Notes: generated by a model not told the origin, from the sequence alone. A stretch of DNA of 30,225 nt from Zoogloeaceae bacterium (GCA_031273145.1 JAISSL010000032.1:1-30225); one strand, 5' to 3'. Shown: positions 21,890 through 30,225, numbered from the stretch's first letter. A program made the numbers and translations.

Positions 21890-23821
21890 ATGCCACACGC
21901 CATGAAAAATTCTGCCCAAAAACCGCCCAAGGCCATTGCCTCTACCCAATCGCTGTCGGCCTTCGTCAAGAGCATCTGCGATGTGATGCGGCGTTCCAAT
22001 TGCGCCAGCGCCTTGCAGTACGTGCCGGAACTGACGTGGATTCTGTTCCTGCGTATCCTGGACGCGCAGGAAACCCGCGAGGAAGAAGAAGCTAAAGCCG
22101 TAGGCGCGCCATTCCAGCCCGCGCTGCACTCGCCCTATCGCTGGCAGGATTGGGCCGCGCCGTGGTCGGACAAACCTCATCATCCACAAACGCCGGAAGG
22201 CAACCCGCAAGGCTGGATGCGGCAAAAACTCCGCGCCGCCGGGATTGGCAGGCTGTTCGACTTCATCAATCAGGAATTGCTGCCCTACCTGCACGCGCTC
22301 GATGTCAATCCGCGCACAGGTCTGGCAAACCCGACCGCCAGCCCGAAACAACGCATCATCGGTCGCATCATGACCGCTGTAGAGCGCGTCCGCGTAGACG
22401 ACGAGGCCAACCTGCTCGACATCCTCGACCGCGTGCACGAAATCAGCATTGACCACATTGACGACACGCATTTTTTCACCCTGTCGCAGGTGTACGAGGA
22501 TTTGCTGCTGAAAATGGGCGAAAAGAATTCCGATGGCGGCCAGTTTTTCACCCCGCGCGAAGTGATTCGCGCAATGGTGCATACGGTCAATCCATCGCTG
22601 GGACAGACGATCTACGACCCCTGCTGCGGCACTGGCGGTTTTCTGGCAGTCGCCTATGAACACATTGCGCGTAAGCTGGGCAACGCGCCAGTCGCCACCG
22701 ACATTGACAAACTCAAGCACGATACCTTTTTCGGGCGGGAAAAGGAAAATCTGGTGTTCCCCATCGCGCTGGCAAACCTGGTGCTGCACGGCATTGACCA
22801 GCCTAATCTATGGCACGGCAATTCCCTGACCCGCCGCGCCACTTACAGCGCATTATTCGAGGGCGCGCCCCGTCAGTTCGACGTGATTCTGACCAATCCG
22901 CCCTTTGGCGGCAAGGAAGGCCGGGACGCGCAAAAGAATTTCGCCTTCGAGACCAGCGCCACGCAAGTGTTGTTCGTACAGAACATTCTTTCCGAACTGG
23001 CATTTGGCGGCACTTGCGCCATCGTGCTGGATGAAGGGCTATTGTTTCGCGCCAACGAGACCGCCTTTGTCGAAACCAAGCGCAAACTCCTGGATGAGTG
23101 CGACCTGTGGACGATCATCAGTCTGCCGGGCGGCGTGTTCTCCACGGCAGGCGCGGGCGTAAAAACCAATCTGCTCTTTTTCACCAAAGGCCAAAAGACC
23201 GAGCGCATCTGGTATTACGATCTGTCATGGATCAAAGTGGGCAAGAAAACGCCGCTGACGCTGGCGCATTTCGGTTTTGACAGGGATGGCGCAGTGTTGG
23301 GCGACGCTGCCTTGCCCGCCGCATTGTTGGCTGAATGGCAAAACGACGAAGCCAATGCGGGGCAGCCGTTCCCAAGCTATGCGCGTCTCCTGCCCCAACG
23401 CGGTACGCGAGAAGGCGAAAGCCGTTATTCGTGGACGATAGATTTCGCCGCGCGTCGCGCCAAAGCGCGCGAAGAGATGCAACCCTTGCTGGATAAGGCA
23501 GCAAGCATCAGGGCGACAGTCGTCGACCTGAAAGAAGACCTCAAACGGTTAAAAAGGGACAATGCGCCAGAAGACAGGCTCGACGCGCAGGAGGCCAACA
23601 TCCGCGCCCAGGAAAAAGCCGCGCGTGATCTGGACATGGAAGCCGCCGCCATTGACGCAGCCGTATTCGACCTGAAGGCGGTCAACCCGAATGCGGTAAC
23701 TACGACGGATGAACGCGCCCCGGCACAAATCATCGCCAGCATCCACGCGCAGGGACAAATCATAACGCAGGCGCTGGAACGGTTAAGCGCATTACTGGCG
23801 GAAACGCCAGAGCAGGGGTAA
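21890..23821 (+). CDS. hsdM: Type I RM modification methyltransferase (HsdM)
   Basis: HsdM is the N6-adenine methyltransferase of the type I complex (two copies with one HsdS). The 643-residue protein has the N-terminal helical domain (about 20-215) with LRILDAQETREEEE, the conserved GGQFFTPREVIRAMV (216-230), SAM-binding motif I DPCCGTGGF (243-251) and catalytic motif IV NPPF (336-339). Residues about 525-590 form a C-terminal coiled coil that contacts HsdS. The ATG at 21890 is chosen; a second in-frame ATG at 21902 is possible and neither has a strong ribosome binding site. It is 265 bases from hsdS because the dinD remnant and the repeat intervene, so coupling to hsdS is lost. Confidence 0.95.
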   Translation: MPHAMKNSAQKPPKAIASTQSLSAFVKSICDVMRRSNCASALQYVPELTWILFLRILDAQETREEEEAKAVGAPFQPALHSPYRWQDWAAPWSDKPHHPQTPEGNPQGWMRQKLRAAGIGRLFDFINQELLPYLHALDVNPRTGLANPTASPKQRIIGRIMTAVERVRVDDEANLLDILDRVHEISIDHIDDTHFFTLSQVYEDLLLKMGEKNSDGGQFFTPREVIRAMVHTVNPSLGQTIYDPCCGTGGFLAVAYEHIARKLGNAPVATDIDKLKHDTFFGREKENLVFPIALANLVLHGIDQPNLWHGNSLTRRATYSALFEGAPRQFDVILTNPPFGGKEGRDAQKNFAFETSATQVLFVQNILSELAFGGTCAIVLDEGLLFRANETAFVETKRKLLDECDLWTIISLPGGVFSTAGAGVKTNLLFFTKGQKTERIWYYDLSWIKVGKKTPLTLAHFGFDRDGAVLGDAALPAALLAEWQNDEANAGQPFPSYARLLPQRGTREGESRYSWTIDFAARRAKAREEMQPLLDKAASIRATVVDLKEDLKRLKRDNAPEDRLDAQEANIRAQEKAARDLDMEAAAIDAAVFDLKAVNPNAVTTTDERAPAQIIASIHAQGQIITQALERLSALLAETPEQG

Positions 23822-23903
23822 TCTGAAATTTCACTCTTCATCCAATTTGTAACAAAACGTGTAGGATGTAAAAGAATGAAACTTTCAAAAAAGAGTGCCG
23901 ATA

Positions 23904-23921
23904 ACATACACGCGCGTATGT
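23904..23921. promoter_or_regulatory. Probable TetR-type operator ACATAC-ACGCGC-GTATGT
   Basis: A perfect 6-bp inverted repeat with a 6-base centre overlaps the -10 region of the efflux operon. The half-sites resemble those of the E. coli acrAB operator bound by AcrR (TACATAC ... GTATGTA). An AcrR-like TetR gene starts at 30108 at the end of the same operon. Binding is inferred. Confidence 0.5.
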
Positions 23922-23940
23922 ATAATGAGCGCGTTTTTTT
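23910..23940 (+). terminator. Hairpin plus T-run overlapping the efflux promoter
   Basis: ACGCGC (23910-23915) and GCGCGT (23929-23934) can pair around a 13-base loop, followed by seven T. It has the form of a weak intrinsic terminator for transcripts coming from hsdM, but it also contains the TATAAT of the next operon, so the roles may overlap or the resemblance may be chance. Confidence 0.3.
23921..23926 (+). promoter_or_regulatory. -10 hexamer TATAAT of the RND efflux operon
   Basis: A consensus TATAAT lies 34 bases before the MFP start codon. The base positions expected for a -35 (23898-23903) read CCGATA and do not match, so the promoter may be weak or need an activator. Confidence 0.4.
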
Positions 23941-23960
23941 ATGGCTCAGGAGCACCCTCC

Positions 23961-25148
23961 ATGCGTTTACATCCAAACCAATCGGTCGCCCGCAGCGTCC
24001 TGCCACTGTTGTTGGGCAGTCTGCTGTTGTCGGGCTGTTCCAAAGAGCCGGAGGCACCGCAAATGCCGCCATTGCCAGTAACGGTCATCGTCGCGCAGCC
24101 GCAGAGTGTGCCGCGCGTGCTGGAAGTCATGGCTCAGACCGAAGGCGCCAAGGAAACCGAAGTGCGCGCCAGGGTGGGCGGACTGTTGATGATGCAGCTC
24201 TATCAGGAAGGCGACCGGGTCAAGGCCGGACAGCCGCTTTTCGTGATTGACCGCGCCTCTTACGAAAATGCCTATGCCGAAGCCAAAGCCAGAGCCGAAC
24301 AGACGGCGCGGGAACGGGCGCGTTACCACAAACTGCTGGAGATAAACGGCGTCTCCCGCAAGGAATACGATGATGCCATCTCCGCCAACGACATGGCTCA
24401 GGCGGCGCTCAGGCAGGCTTCCCTGAACCTTTCCTGGACGACCGTTACCGCGCCGGTTGATGGACTGACGGGACGGGCGGAAAAATCGGTCGGCAACCTG
24501 ATTACTGTGGGGATGGATAGCCTCTTGACCGTCATCCACCAGAACGATCCCATCTGGGCGCGTTTTTCCCTTTCCGAAAGCGAACTGGCCAAGCTATCCG
24601 ATGGTCGCCTGACGCCGGATACCATTACCGGCGTGGAACTGATTTTGCCGGATGGCTCGGTCTATGGAGAACCGGGCAAGGTCAATTTTCTCGCTTCGTC
24701 CATTGATACGATGCTGGGGACGCAGCAATTGCGGGCGGAATTCCCCAACCCGGAGGGACGCCTGCTGCCGGGGCAGTTCGTGCGGGTGCGGCTGATTGCG
24801 GGCGCATACGAAGGCGTCTATCGGGTTCCCCAGACGGCGGTTCTGCAAACCATGCAGGGCGATCTCGTGATGACGGCCGATTCGGAAAACAAGATTGCGC
24901 CGCGTCCGGTCAAGCTGGGCGAATGGTTCGGCAAGGACTGGGTTATCCTCTCCGGCTTGAATCCGGGCGACAAGGTGATTGTGGATAACCTCATAAAGCT
25001 GCGACCCGGCAATCCGGTTGCGCCGCATCCGCCGCAAGCGCCCCAAATGCCGGGAGCGCCGGGGCAGCCCGGACAAGTGCCTGGCGGACAGCCGCCTTCC
25101 GGGCAAGCGCAAAATCCGGGTGGAAAACCAGAAGAAGCCGGACAATAA
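23961..25148 (+). CDS. RND efflux periplasmic adaptor (membrane fusion) lipoprotein, AcrA/MexA type
   Basis: This 395-residue periplasmic adaptor links the inner-membrane pump to the outer-membrane channel. The signal peptide ends in the lipobox LLLSGC (Cys26), so it is a lipoprotein. VTVIVAQPQSVPRVLEVMAQTEGAKETEVRARVGGLL begins the lipoyl/barrel-sandwich region; a helical hairpin spans about 90-150, and the second lipoyl half starts near SLNLSWTTVTAPVDGLTG. The beta-barrel and membrane-proximal parts follow, with LLPGQFVRVRLIAG and LNPGDKVIVDNLIKLRPG as family signatures. The last 45 residues are a Pro/Gly/Gln-rich tail not needed for the fold. The ATG at 23961 has AGGAG 9 bases upstream; the longer frame to 23895 lacks the lipobox context. 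It lies 9 bases before the pump gene. Confidence 0.95.
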   Translation: MRLHPNQSVARSVLPLLLGSLLLSGCSKEPEAPQMPPLPVTVIVAQPQSVPRVLEVMAQTEGAKETEVRARVGGLLMMQLYQEGDRVKAGQPLFVIDRASYENAYAEAKARAEQTARERARYHKLLEINGVSRKEYDDAISANDMAQAALRQASLNLSWTTVTAPVDGLTGRAEKSVGNLITVGMDSLLTVIHQNDPIWARFSLSESELAKLSDGRLTPDTITGVELILPDGSVYGEPGKVNFLASSIDTMLGTQQLRAEFPNPEGRLLPGQFVRVRLIAGAYEGVYRVPQTAVLQTMQGDLVMTADSENKIAPRPVKLGEWFGKDWVILSGLNPGDKVIVDNLIKLRPGNPVAPHPPQAPQMPGAPGQPGQVPGGQPPSGQAQNPGGKPEEAGQ

Positions 25149-25157
25149 GGAGCCGTT

Positions 25158-28100
25158 ATGTTTTCCAAGTTCTTTATTGACCGGCCTATTTTTGCGTCGG
25201 TCATCTCCATCGTGATCGTGATTGCGGGGCTGGTGGCGTTTCGGGTTTTGCCAGTCGCGCAATATCCGCACATTTCGCCGCCGACCATCATGGTTGTCAC
25301 CGCCTATCCGGGCGCTTCCGCCGAAACGCTTGCCAAGACGGTGGCAGCGCCGATCGAGGAACAACTGAACGGACTCGAAGGCTTGGCCTACTTCACTTCT
25401 TCCGCGACGGCGGACGGAAGCATCAACATTACGGTGACCTTCGAGGTCGGCACCGACCCGGATATGGCGCTCGTCAATGTGAACAACCGGGTCAAGATTG
25501 CCGAGCCGAGGTTGCCGGAAGACGTGCGGCGCTATGGCGTGACGGTGTTGAAGCGTTCAGCCGATATTCTGAAACTGTTTGCCATTCTTTCTTCCAAGGG
25601 GCATTCCCGCCTGTTTCTTTCCAATTATGCGTCCATCAACATCGTTGACGAATTGAAGCGGGTTCCGGGGGTGGGCGATGTCATGGTGTTCGGGGCGCAG
25701 GATTATTCCATGCGTATCTGGCTGCGACCCGACCGTATGGCGCAACTGAAAATCACCACGGTGGAAATTGCCGCCGCCATTCGTGAGCAGAACAGCCAGA
25801 ATGCCGCCGGGAAAATCGGGCAGGAACCCGCGCTGGACGACCAGGTGTTGATGTATACCGTGAATGCCAAGGGACGGTTATTGACGCCGGAAGAGTTCGG
25901 CAACATCGTGCTGCGCGCGGAAGGCCCCGGCGGCGTTCTGCGCGTAAAGGACGTGGCGCGGGTGGAACTGGGCGCGAACAGCTATAGCGCGCGCAGCCTC
26001 TCGGCGGGGCAGGACGTGGTCGGGATGGGGATTTTCCTGCAAACGGGCGCGAACGCCCTCAAGGTTTCCCAGGCGGTGGAAGAAAAGATGGTGGAACTGA
26101 AAGAAAAGTTCCCGGAAGGCATGGATTACTTCGTGCCGTTCGATACGACCAAGTTTATTTCCGCCTCCATTGATGCCGTGCAGGAAACGCTCATAGAAGC
26201 GGGGGTGCTGGTGTTGCTGGTCATCTTCATTTTTCTGCAAAGCTGGCGCGCCACGCTGATTCCGATGATTGCGGTGCCGATTTCGTTGATCGGCACCTTT
26301 GCCGGCCTCTGGCTGTTTGGCTTTTCCATCAATACCCTGACCCTTTTTGCGATGGTGCTTGCCATCGGGATTGTGGTCGACGATGCCATCATCGTGCTGG
26401 AAAACGTCGAGCGCCTGATGACGGAAGACAAGATGTCGCCTTATGCGGCCGCAGTGGAAGCCATGAGCGAAGTTTCCGGCGCGCTGGTCGCCATCGTGAT
26501 GGTGCTGTGCGCCGTGTTCATTCCGGTGGCCTTCCTGGGCGGCATTGCCGGACAGCTTTACAAGCAGTTTGCGGTGACGGTTGCGGTTGCCGTTGCGCTT
26601 TCTGGAACAGTGGCGCTGACCCTTTCCCCGGCGCTGTGCGCCATTCTGCTTAAGAACAAGCACGAAGAACATCGGTTCTTTGCGCCCTTCAACCGGCTAT
26701 TCGAGCGGTTTACCCAATCCTACACGTCGACGGTCGGTTACGTTCTTCGGCATGGGATCATCGGCGTGGTGGTATTTGCGCTGGTGATTGGCGCCTGCGT
26801 GTTTTTCCTGCGTTCCGTGCATAGCAGTTTCGTGCCGCAGGAAGACCAGGGAATGCTTTTATCCGCCCTGATCCTGCCGGATGGCGCAACCCTGAAACGC
26901 ACGGTTGACGTGGGGCAGCAGATGTCCGCGCAGGTGGATCGGCATCCCGCCGTCAATCGCACCATGATGGTCGCCGGGTTTGACATGATCGGCGGCAGCA
27001 AGGGCACGATGTTCATTGACCTGAAAGACTGGAAAGACCGGGAAGGCACCGGGTTCTTCATGGGGCTGATCGGCAAGCTGTTCGGGAAAGAGAAACAACC
27101 CCCCATGCCCGCGATGGCGCTGGTCGGCCAGTTTTCCGGCATGGGGCAGCGGATGGGCGATGGCATGGCGCTCGTATTCAATCCGCCCGCCATCATGGGG
27201 CTTGGCTCGGTTGGCGGTTTTGAAGCCGCTATCCAGAACCGCGCCGATGGCGACCCGATAAAACTGGCCGCCGTGATTCAGGAATTCATGGCGGCCATTT
27301 CCAAGCGCCCGGAATTCCAGTGTCCGACCTGCCGCGTGACTACTTCCATTCGCGCCAATGTGCCGCAGTTGTTCATTGAGGTGGATGAACCCAAGGCGAT
27401 TTCCCTGGGGCTTTCCTTGAGCGATGTCTATCTCACGCTTCAGGCCAACATGGGCGCGCTTTACGTCAATGACTTCAACATGGGCAGCAAGGTCTACAAG
27501 GTGCAATTGCAGGCGGAAGGCGAATACCGGATGAAGCCGGAAGACCTGGGCAAGGTCTATGTGAAAAGCCGGAGTGGCGCGATGATTCCCGTTTCGGCTT
27601 TCAGCGCCATCAAGCGCATCATTGCGCCGGAAGTCGTGGAGCGTTTCAACGGGTTTACTGCCGCCAAGGTGATGGGCGAAACCCGTGCCGGCGTGAGTTC
27701 CGGCGATGTCATCCGAATGGTTGAGGAAACCGCCGAACAGATTTTGCCGGAAGGGTACAGTCTCGCCTGGATGGGTTCGGCCTATCAGGAAAAATCGAGC
27801 GCCGGCTCTTCCGTGGATGCCTTCGCTTTTGCGCTCGTGATGGTGTTCCTGATTCTTGCGGCGCTGTACGAAAAATGGTCGTTGCCGGTTGCGGTACTCA
27901 TGGCGGTGCCGTTCGCCCTGATGGGGGCGTTGACCGCCGTCTGGCTGCGCGGAATGCCGAACGACATCTATTTCCAGATCGGCCTCGTGGTGCTGATTGG
28001 GCTGGCCTCCAAGAATGCCATTTTGATTGTGGAATTCGCCGTGCAACGGTTCGCGGAGGGCATGACGGTAGTTGACGCCGCAATTGAGGCGGCGCGGTTG

Positions 28101-28343
28101 CGTTTCAGGCCGATCATCATGACTTCGCTTGCCTTCACCCTGGGCGTATATCCGCTCTTCAAGGCGACCGGCGCGGGCGCGGCGGCGCGGCGTTCGATGG
28201 GAACCGGCGTCTTCGGCGGGATGCTGGCCGCAACCTTCATTGCCATTATCTTTGTCCCGCTCTTTTTCAAATGGTTCGAGCGCGGCAAGGCGGTCTTGCC
28301 GACCGGGCACAAGAGTCATGCTGTAAAGGGAACTGCGCCATGA
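25158..28343 (+). CDS. RND multidrug efflux pump, HAE1 family (AcrB/MexB-like)
   Basis: This 1061-residue trimeric inner-membrane pump expels hydrophobic drugs by proton antiport. It starts with the family N-terminus MFSKFFIDRPIFA, and has PVAQYPHISPPTI (32-44) and YPGASAETL near the first periplasmic loop. The proton-relay pair Asp408-Asp409 lies in GIVVDDAIIVLENVER, and Lys952 in GLASKNAILIVEF; these correspond to Asp407/Asp408/Lys940 of AcrB. Twelve membrane helices and two large periplasmic loops are present. Compared with AcrB there is a small extra segment around residues 630-660 (GLIGKLFGKEKQPPMPAM). AAGGAG precedes the ATG at 25158. The stop overlaps the next start (ATGA). The substrate range cannot be predicted from the sequence. 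Confidence 0.96.
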   Translation: MFSKFFIDRPIFASVISIVIVIAGLVAFRVLPVAQYPHISPPTIMVVTAYPGASAETLAKTVAAPIEEQLNGLEGLAYFTSSATADGSINITVTFEVGTDPDMALVNVNNRVKIAEPRLPEDVRRYGVTVLKRSADILKLFAILSSKGHSRLFLSNYASINIVDELKRVPGVGDVMVFGAQDYSMRIWLRPDRMAQLKITTVEIAAAIREQNSQNAAGKIGQEPALDDQVLMYTVNAKGRLLTPEEFGNIVLRAEGPGGVLRVKDVARVELGANSYSARSLSAGQDVVGMGIFLQTGANALKVSQAVEEKMVELKEKFPEGMDYFVPFDTTKFISASIDAVQETLIEAGVLVLLVIFIFLQSWRATLIPMIAVPISLIGTFAGLWLFGFSINTLTLFAMVLAIGIVVDDAIIVLENVERLMTEDKMSPYAAAVEAMSEVSGALVAIVMVLCAVFIPVAFLGGIAGQLYKQFAVTVAVAVALSGTVALTLSPALCAILLKNKHEEHRFFAPFNRLFERFTQSYTSTVGYVLRHGIIGVVVFALVIGACVFFLRSVHSSFVPQEDQGMLLSALILPDGATLKRTVDVGQQMSAQVDRHPAVNRTMMVAGFDMIGGSKGTMFIDLKDWKDREGTGFFMGLIGKLFGKEKQPPMPAMALVGQFSGMGQRMGDGMALVFNPPAIMGLGSVGGFEAAIQNRADGDPIKLAAVIQEFMAAISKRPEFQCPTCRVTTSIRANVPQLFIEVDEPKAISLGLSLSDVYLTLQANMGALYVNDFNMGSKVYKVQLQAEGEYRMKPEDLGKVYVKSRSGAMIPVSAFSAIKRIIAPEVVERFNGFTAAKVMGETRAGVSSGDVIRMVEETAEQILPEGYSLAWMGSAYQEKSSAGSSVDAFAFALVMVFLILAALYEKWSLPVAVLMAVPFALMGALTAVWLRGMPNDIYFQIGLVVLIGLASKNAILIVEFAVQRFAEGMTVVDAAIEAARLRFRPIIMTSLAFTLGVYPLFKATGAGAAARRSMGTGVFGGMLAATFIAIIFVPLFFKWFERGKAVLPTGHKSHAVKGTAP

Positions 28344-30103
28344 ACAAGTTAATTTTCCCGGCTCTTGCCGTTGTCCTTGTGGTTTCAGGTTGCGCGGTAG
28401 GCCCTGATTATCGCCGCCCGGAAGTTGCGTTGCCGGAAGAGTATAACGCCTTCCAGCCGGAAGCTGCCGCCGGGGAAGAGCACGTAAACCCGGAATGGTG
28501 GCGGCTTTTTGGCGACGCCGAACTTGACCGTCTGGTTGAATTGACCTTTGCCAACAATCAGGACCTGGTTGCCGCTTCCGCCCGGATGGAAGCGGCTGAA
28601 GCGGCGGCGCGGGAGGCAAGGGCGGGTTATTTTCCCGGCGTGGATGCTTCCGGCTCTGCCAGTCGTACCCGCACCAGCGGCGCGACGCTTAGTGGAATGC
28701 AGACCGGCTCCGTCATTGTGCCCGACCGTCAGGCGGCGCTTTCGGTGGGCTATGAACTCGACATTTGGGGACGCATCCGGCGGCAGAATGAGGCGGCGCG
28801 CGCTCAGGCGCTTTCCAGCCGCTATGCCCGCGACGCGCTGAGAATTTCGCTGGCCGGGATGGTCACGTCGGACTATCTGACCTTGCGGATGCTGGATGCG
28901 GAGCTGGATGCCGCGATGGATACCCTGGCAAGCTGGCTGAAGACGGAACGGATCATGCGGGCGCGGTTTGATGCGGGTTTGTCGGCGGAGATAGACCTGA
29001 AACAGACGATTGCCGCGTATGCCGCCGCGCACGCGCAATGGGTGGAATTGAAGCGCCAGCGCGATTTGATGGAAAACCGGCTGGGACTCCTTGCGGGGCA
29101 GCCCGGTCTGATGATTGCGCGTTCGCTGGAGCGCGGGATGCAACGTAACCGGGAAATCTTTCAGAGGATTCCATCGCCGCCCATTCCGCCGTTGGGTTTG
29201 CCTTCCTCGTTGCTGGAAGCAAGGCCGGATGTGCGACAGGCCGAGGAAGCTCTGGTTGCGGCCAATGCTCAAATCGGCGTTGCCAGAGCCGCCTATTTTC
29301 CGACGATAGGCTTGACCGGCCTTTTGGGTAGCGAGAGCGCCGAGTTTTCCGATCTGTTTACCGCGCCTGCGCGCATCTGGTCTTATGGCGCGGCGCTTAC
29401 CATGCCGATTTTCAATGCGGGGCGTACCGGCGCGCGGGTGGATCAGGCGAGCGCCCATCAGCGGGAGGCGCTTGCCAATTACCGCAAGAGCATACAAACC
29501 GCCTTTACCGAGGTGCGGGACGCGCTTGCCAATCTGAACTATTACCGGAGGGTGGTGGAATCTCTGGAAATTCAGGTCAATGCGGCGCGCGATACCGAAC
29601 GGCTGGCGATGGCGCGTTACGAGGAGGGTTACAGCAGCTTTCTGGAACCGCTGGATAGTCGCCGGACGCTTTCAAATGCCGAGCTTTCCTACCTGACCGC
29701 GCATCGTAACCGTCTGGCGGCTACGGTGGATTTGTTCAAGGCGCTGGGAGGCGGCTGGCAGAAGAATCCCCAAAAGGCGCATCGAAAAGAAGTAGCGAAA
29801 GAAGAGCCGACGGATACGGAAGAATCCGGGGAAGAAGAGCCGAATGAGGCGGCATCGAATGAGGCAGAGCCAAATGAAGCAGAACCCAATGAAGCGGAGC
29901 CGGATGCGGTAACGTCAAATGAGGCGGAGCCGAATGAGGTTGCGCCAAACGAGGCTGAACCCAATGTGGCAGAGCCAAATGAGGTAGAACCGAATGAGGC
30001 GGAACCGTATGAGATAACGCCGTATGAGGTGATGCCGGATAGGGTAGCGCCGTATGGGGAAGAAGCGCTCCAGCTTGAGCTGATTGGCGGCTTGGGGGAC
30101 TGA
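28340..30103 (+). CDS. RND outer-membrane factor lipoprotein (NodT/OprM type) with pentapeptide-repeat tail
   Basis: This 587-residue protein is the outer-membrane channel of the efflux complex. The signal peptide ends in the lipobox VVSGC (Cys17), and CAVGPDYRRPE is the classic start of OprM/NodT proteins. Two structural repeats follow: NPEWWRLFGDAELDRLVELTFANNQDL in the first and RPDVRQAEEALVAANAQIGVARAAYFPTIGLTG in the second. The family normally stops soon after the ALGGGW motif (here at about 469-473). This protein runs on for about 115 residues: a Lys/Glu-rich linker, then fifteen EPNEA-like pentapeptides (500-574) and a short end. The ATG lies inside the pump stop and has AAGGGA upstream. 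The tail would face the periplasm. Its role is unknown. Confidence 0.93.
   Translation: MNKLIFPALAVVLVVSGCAVGPDYRRPEVALPEEYNAFQPEAAAGEEHVNPEWWRLFGDAELDRLVELTFANNQDLVAASARMEAAEAAAREARAGYFPGVDASGSASRTRTSGATLSGMQTGSVIVPDRQAALSVGYELDIWGRIRRQNEAARAQALSSRYARDALRISLAGMVTSDYLTLRMLDAELDAAMDTLASWLKTERIMRARFDAGLSAEIDLKQTIAAYAAAHAQWVELKRQRDLMENRLGLLAGQPGLMIARSLERGMQRNREIFQRIPSPPIPPLGLPSSLLEARPDVRQAEEALVAANAQIGVARAAYFPTIGLTGLLGSESAEFSDLFTAPARIWSYGAALTMPIFNAGRTGARVDQASAHQREALANYRKSIQTAFTEVRDALANLNYYRRVVESLEIQVNAARDTERLAMARYEEGYSSFLEPLDSRRTLSNAELSYLTAHRNRLAATVDLFKALGGGWQKNPQKAHRKEVAKEEPTDTEESGEEEPNEAASNEAEPNEAEPNEAEPDAVTSNEAEPNEVAPNEAEPNVAEPNEVEPNEAEPYEITPYEVMPDRVAPYGEEALQLELIGGLGD
29837..30061 (+). repeat. 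15-bp minisatellite (15 units) encoding EPNEA-type pentapeptides
   Basis: Fifteen in-frame units of 15 bases (typified by GAGCCGAATGAGGCG) code for units such as EPNEA, ASNEA, EPNEV, APNEA, EPYEI and TPYEV. Early units are nearly identical; later ones drift. The array is very acidic. Confidence 0.9.
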
Positions 30104-30107
30104 GCAC

Positions 30108-30225
30108 ATGGTCAGGAAAACCCAGGAGGATGCGCTCGTGACCCGCGAGCGCATTCTGGATGCGGCGGTTGTGATGTTTGAGGAACAGGGCGTTTCCCAC
30201 ACGACCCTGGATGACATTGCGCGTT
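30108..30225 (+). CDS. TetR-family repressor, AcrR/TtgR-like, 3'-partial
   Basis: The frame beginning at the ATG at 30108, 4 bases after the outer-membrane-factor stop, reads MVRKTQEDALVTRERILDAA, then a stretch with MFEEQGVSHTTLDDIAR before the window ends. This is the standard N-terminus of AcrR/TtgR-type repressors: a basic start, RERILDAA, and the first helices of the HTH. Such proteins bind drugs and repress RND operons. Its position as the last gene of the operon, co-directional rather than divergent, would give feedback control through the operator at 23904-23921. No strong ribosome binding site is visible, so it may depend on coupling to the upstream gene. Confidence 0.85.
   Translation, partial: MVRKTQEDALVTRERILDAAVVMFEEQGVSHTTLDDIAR

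Noticed and set aside
21622..21905. A 94-residue protein between hsdS and hsdM as an intact gene
   Set aside because: After about 33 residues the frame is encoded entirely by the AGCCCCC repeat element and the hsdM leader, so only the dinD-like fragment is meaningful.
26859..28619. A 586-codon open frame on the minus strand opposite the RND pump and outer-membrane factor
   Set aside because: It lies fully antisense to two well-supported genes, is rich in His, Arg and Gly as expected for a shadow of GC-rich codons, and has no recognisable domain.
1..30225. tRNA, rRNA, riboswitch, integrase or transposase genes
   Set aside because: Reading both strands I found no tRNA-like cloverleaf, rRNA segment, known riboswitch motif, or recombinase/transposase signature in any sizeable frame.

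Overview
The window looks like part of a chromosome from a Gram-negative pseudomonad-type bacterium (Pseudomonadota). Betaproteobacteria is the best guess, from the MurB type, the yajC-secD-secF and cutA-dsbD arrangements and the proton-driven HAE1-type RND pump. This is inference from protein families, not from a marker gene. Coding DNA is moderately GC-rich, and most starts have a GGAG- or AAGGA-like ribosome binding site.

Layout. (1) 1-558: a TylF/MycF-type methyltransferase whose frame runs off the left edge through a GGGAA pentanucleotide tract. (2) 829-1909, minus: a small operon with two tandem paralogues, each with two Myb/SANT-like repeats and a ribbon-helix-helix-like tail, led by a 40-residue ORF. 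(3) 2157-5840, minus: murB with a PACE-family efflux gene, a long coiled-coil protein and a small exported protein. (4) 5933-9688, minus: truB overlapping an Atm1-type ABC exporter, then a RutE-type nitroreductase. (5) 9842-11284, minus: a HigA-like HTH regulator and a WG-repeat protein. (6) 11349-17689, minus: cutA-dsbD, a cytochrome b561-type protein and secF-secD-yajC. (7) 17845-23821, plus: a type I restriction-modification locus in the order R-S-(dinD remnant)-M, next to a stranded C-terminal ACT fragment of a RelA/SpoT protein. (8) 23961 to the right edge, plus: a tripartite RND efflux operon (MFP, pump, outer-membrane factor) followed by the start of an AcrR-like TetR gene.

The most distinctive property is repetitive DNA that enters genes without breaking them. 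Palindromic intergenic elements occur many times. A composite of them sits in frame inside truB as about 62 extra residues. A 64-bp element and a roughly 120-130-bp element each occur twice, and a short GCCGTCCGCAAG-type repeat abuts the stop codons of three genes. Minisatellites of 5, 9 and 15 bp code for parts of the methyltransferase N-terminus, the coiled-coil tail and the outer-membrane-factor tail. The 9- and 15-bp units keep frame when copy number changes; the 5-bp unit would not, so the methyltransferase could be phase-variable.

The RM locus looks like an insertion or rearrangement scar: remnants of two genes (relA/spoT and dinD) lie at or within its borders. I saw no tRNA, rRNA, CRISPR array, transposase or integrase. 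I did not find a clearly new multi-gene system. The best candidates for new biology are the repeat-bearing TruB, the Myb-Myb-RHH pair and the HTH/WG-repeat operon.
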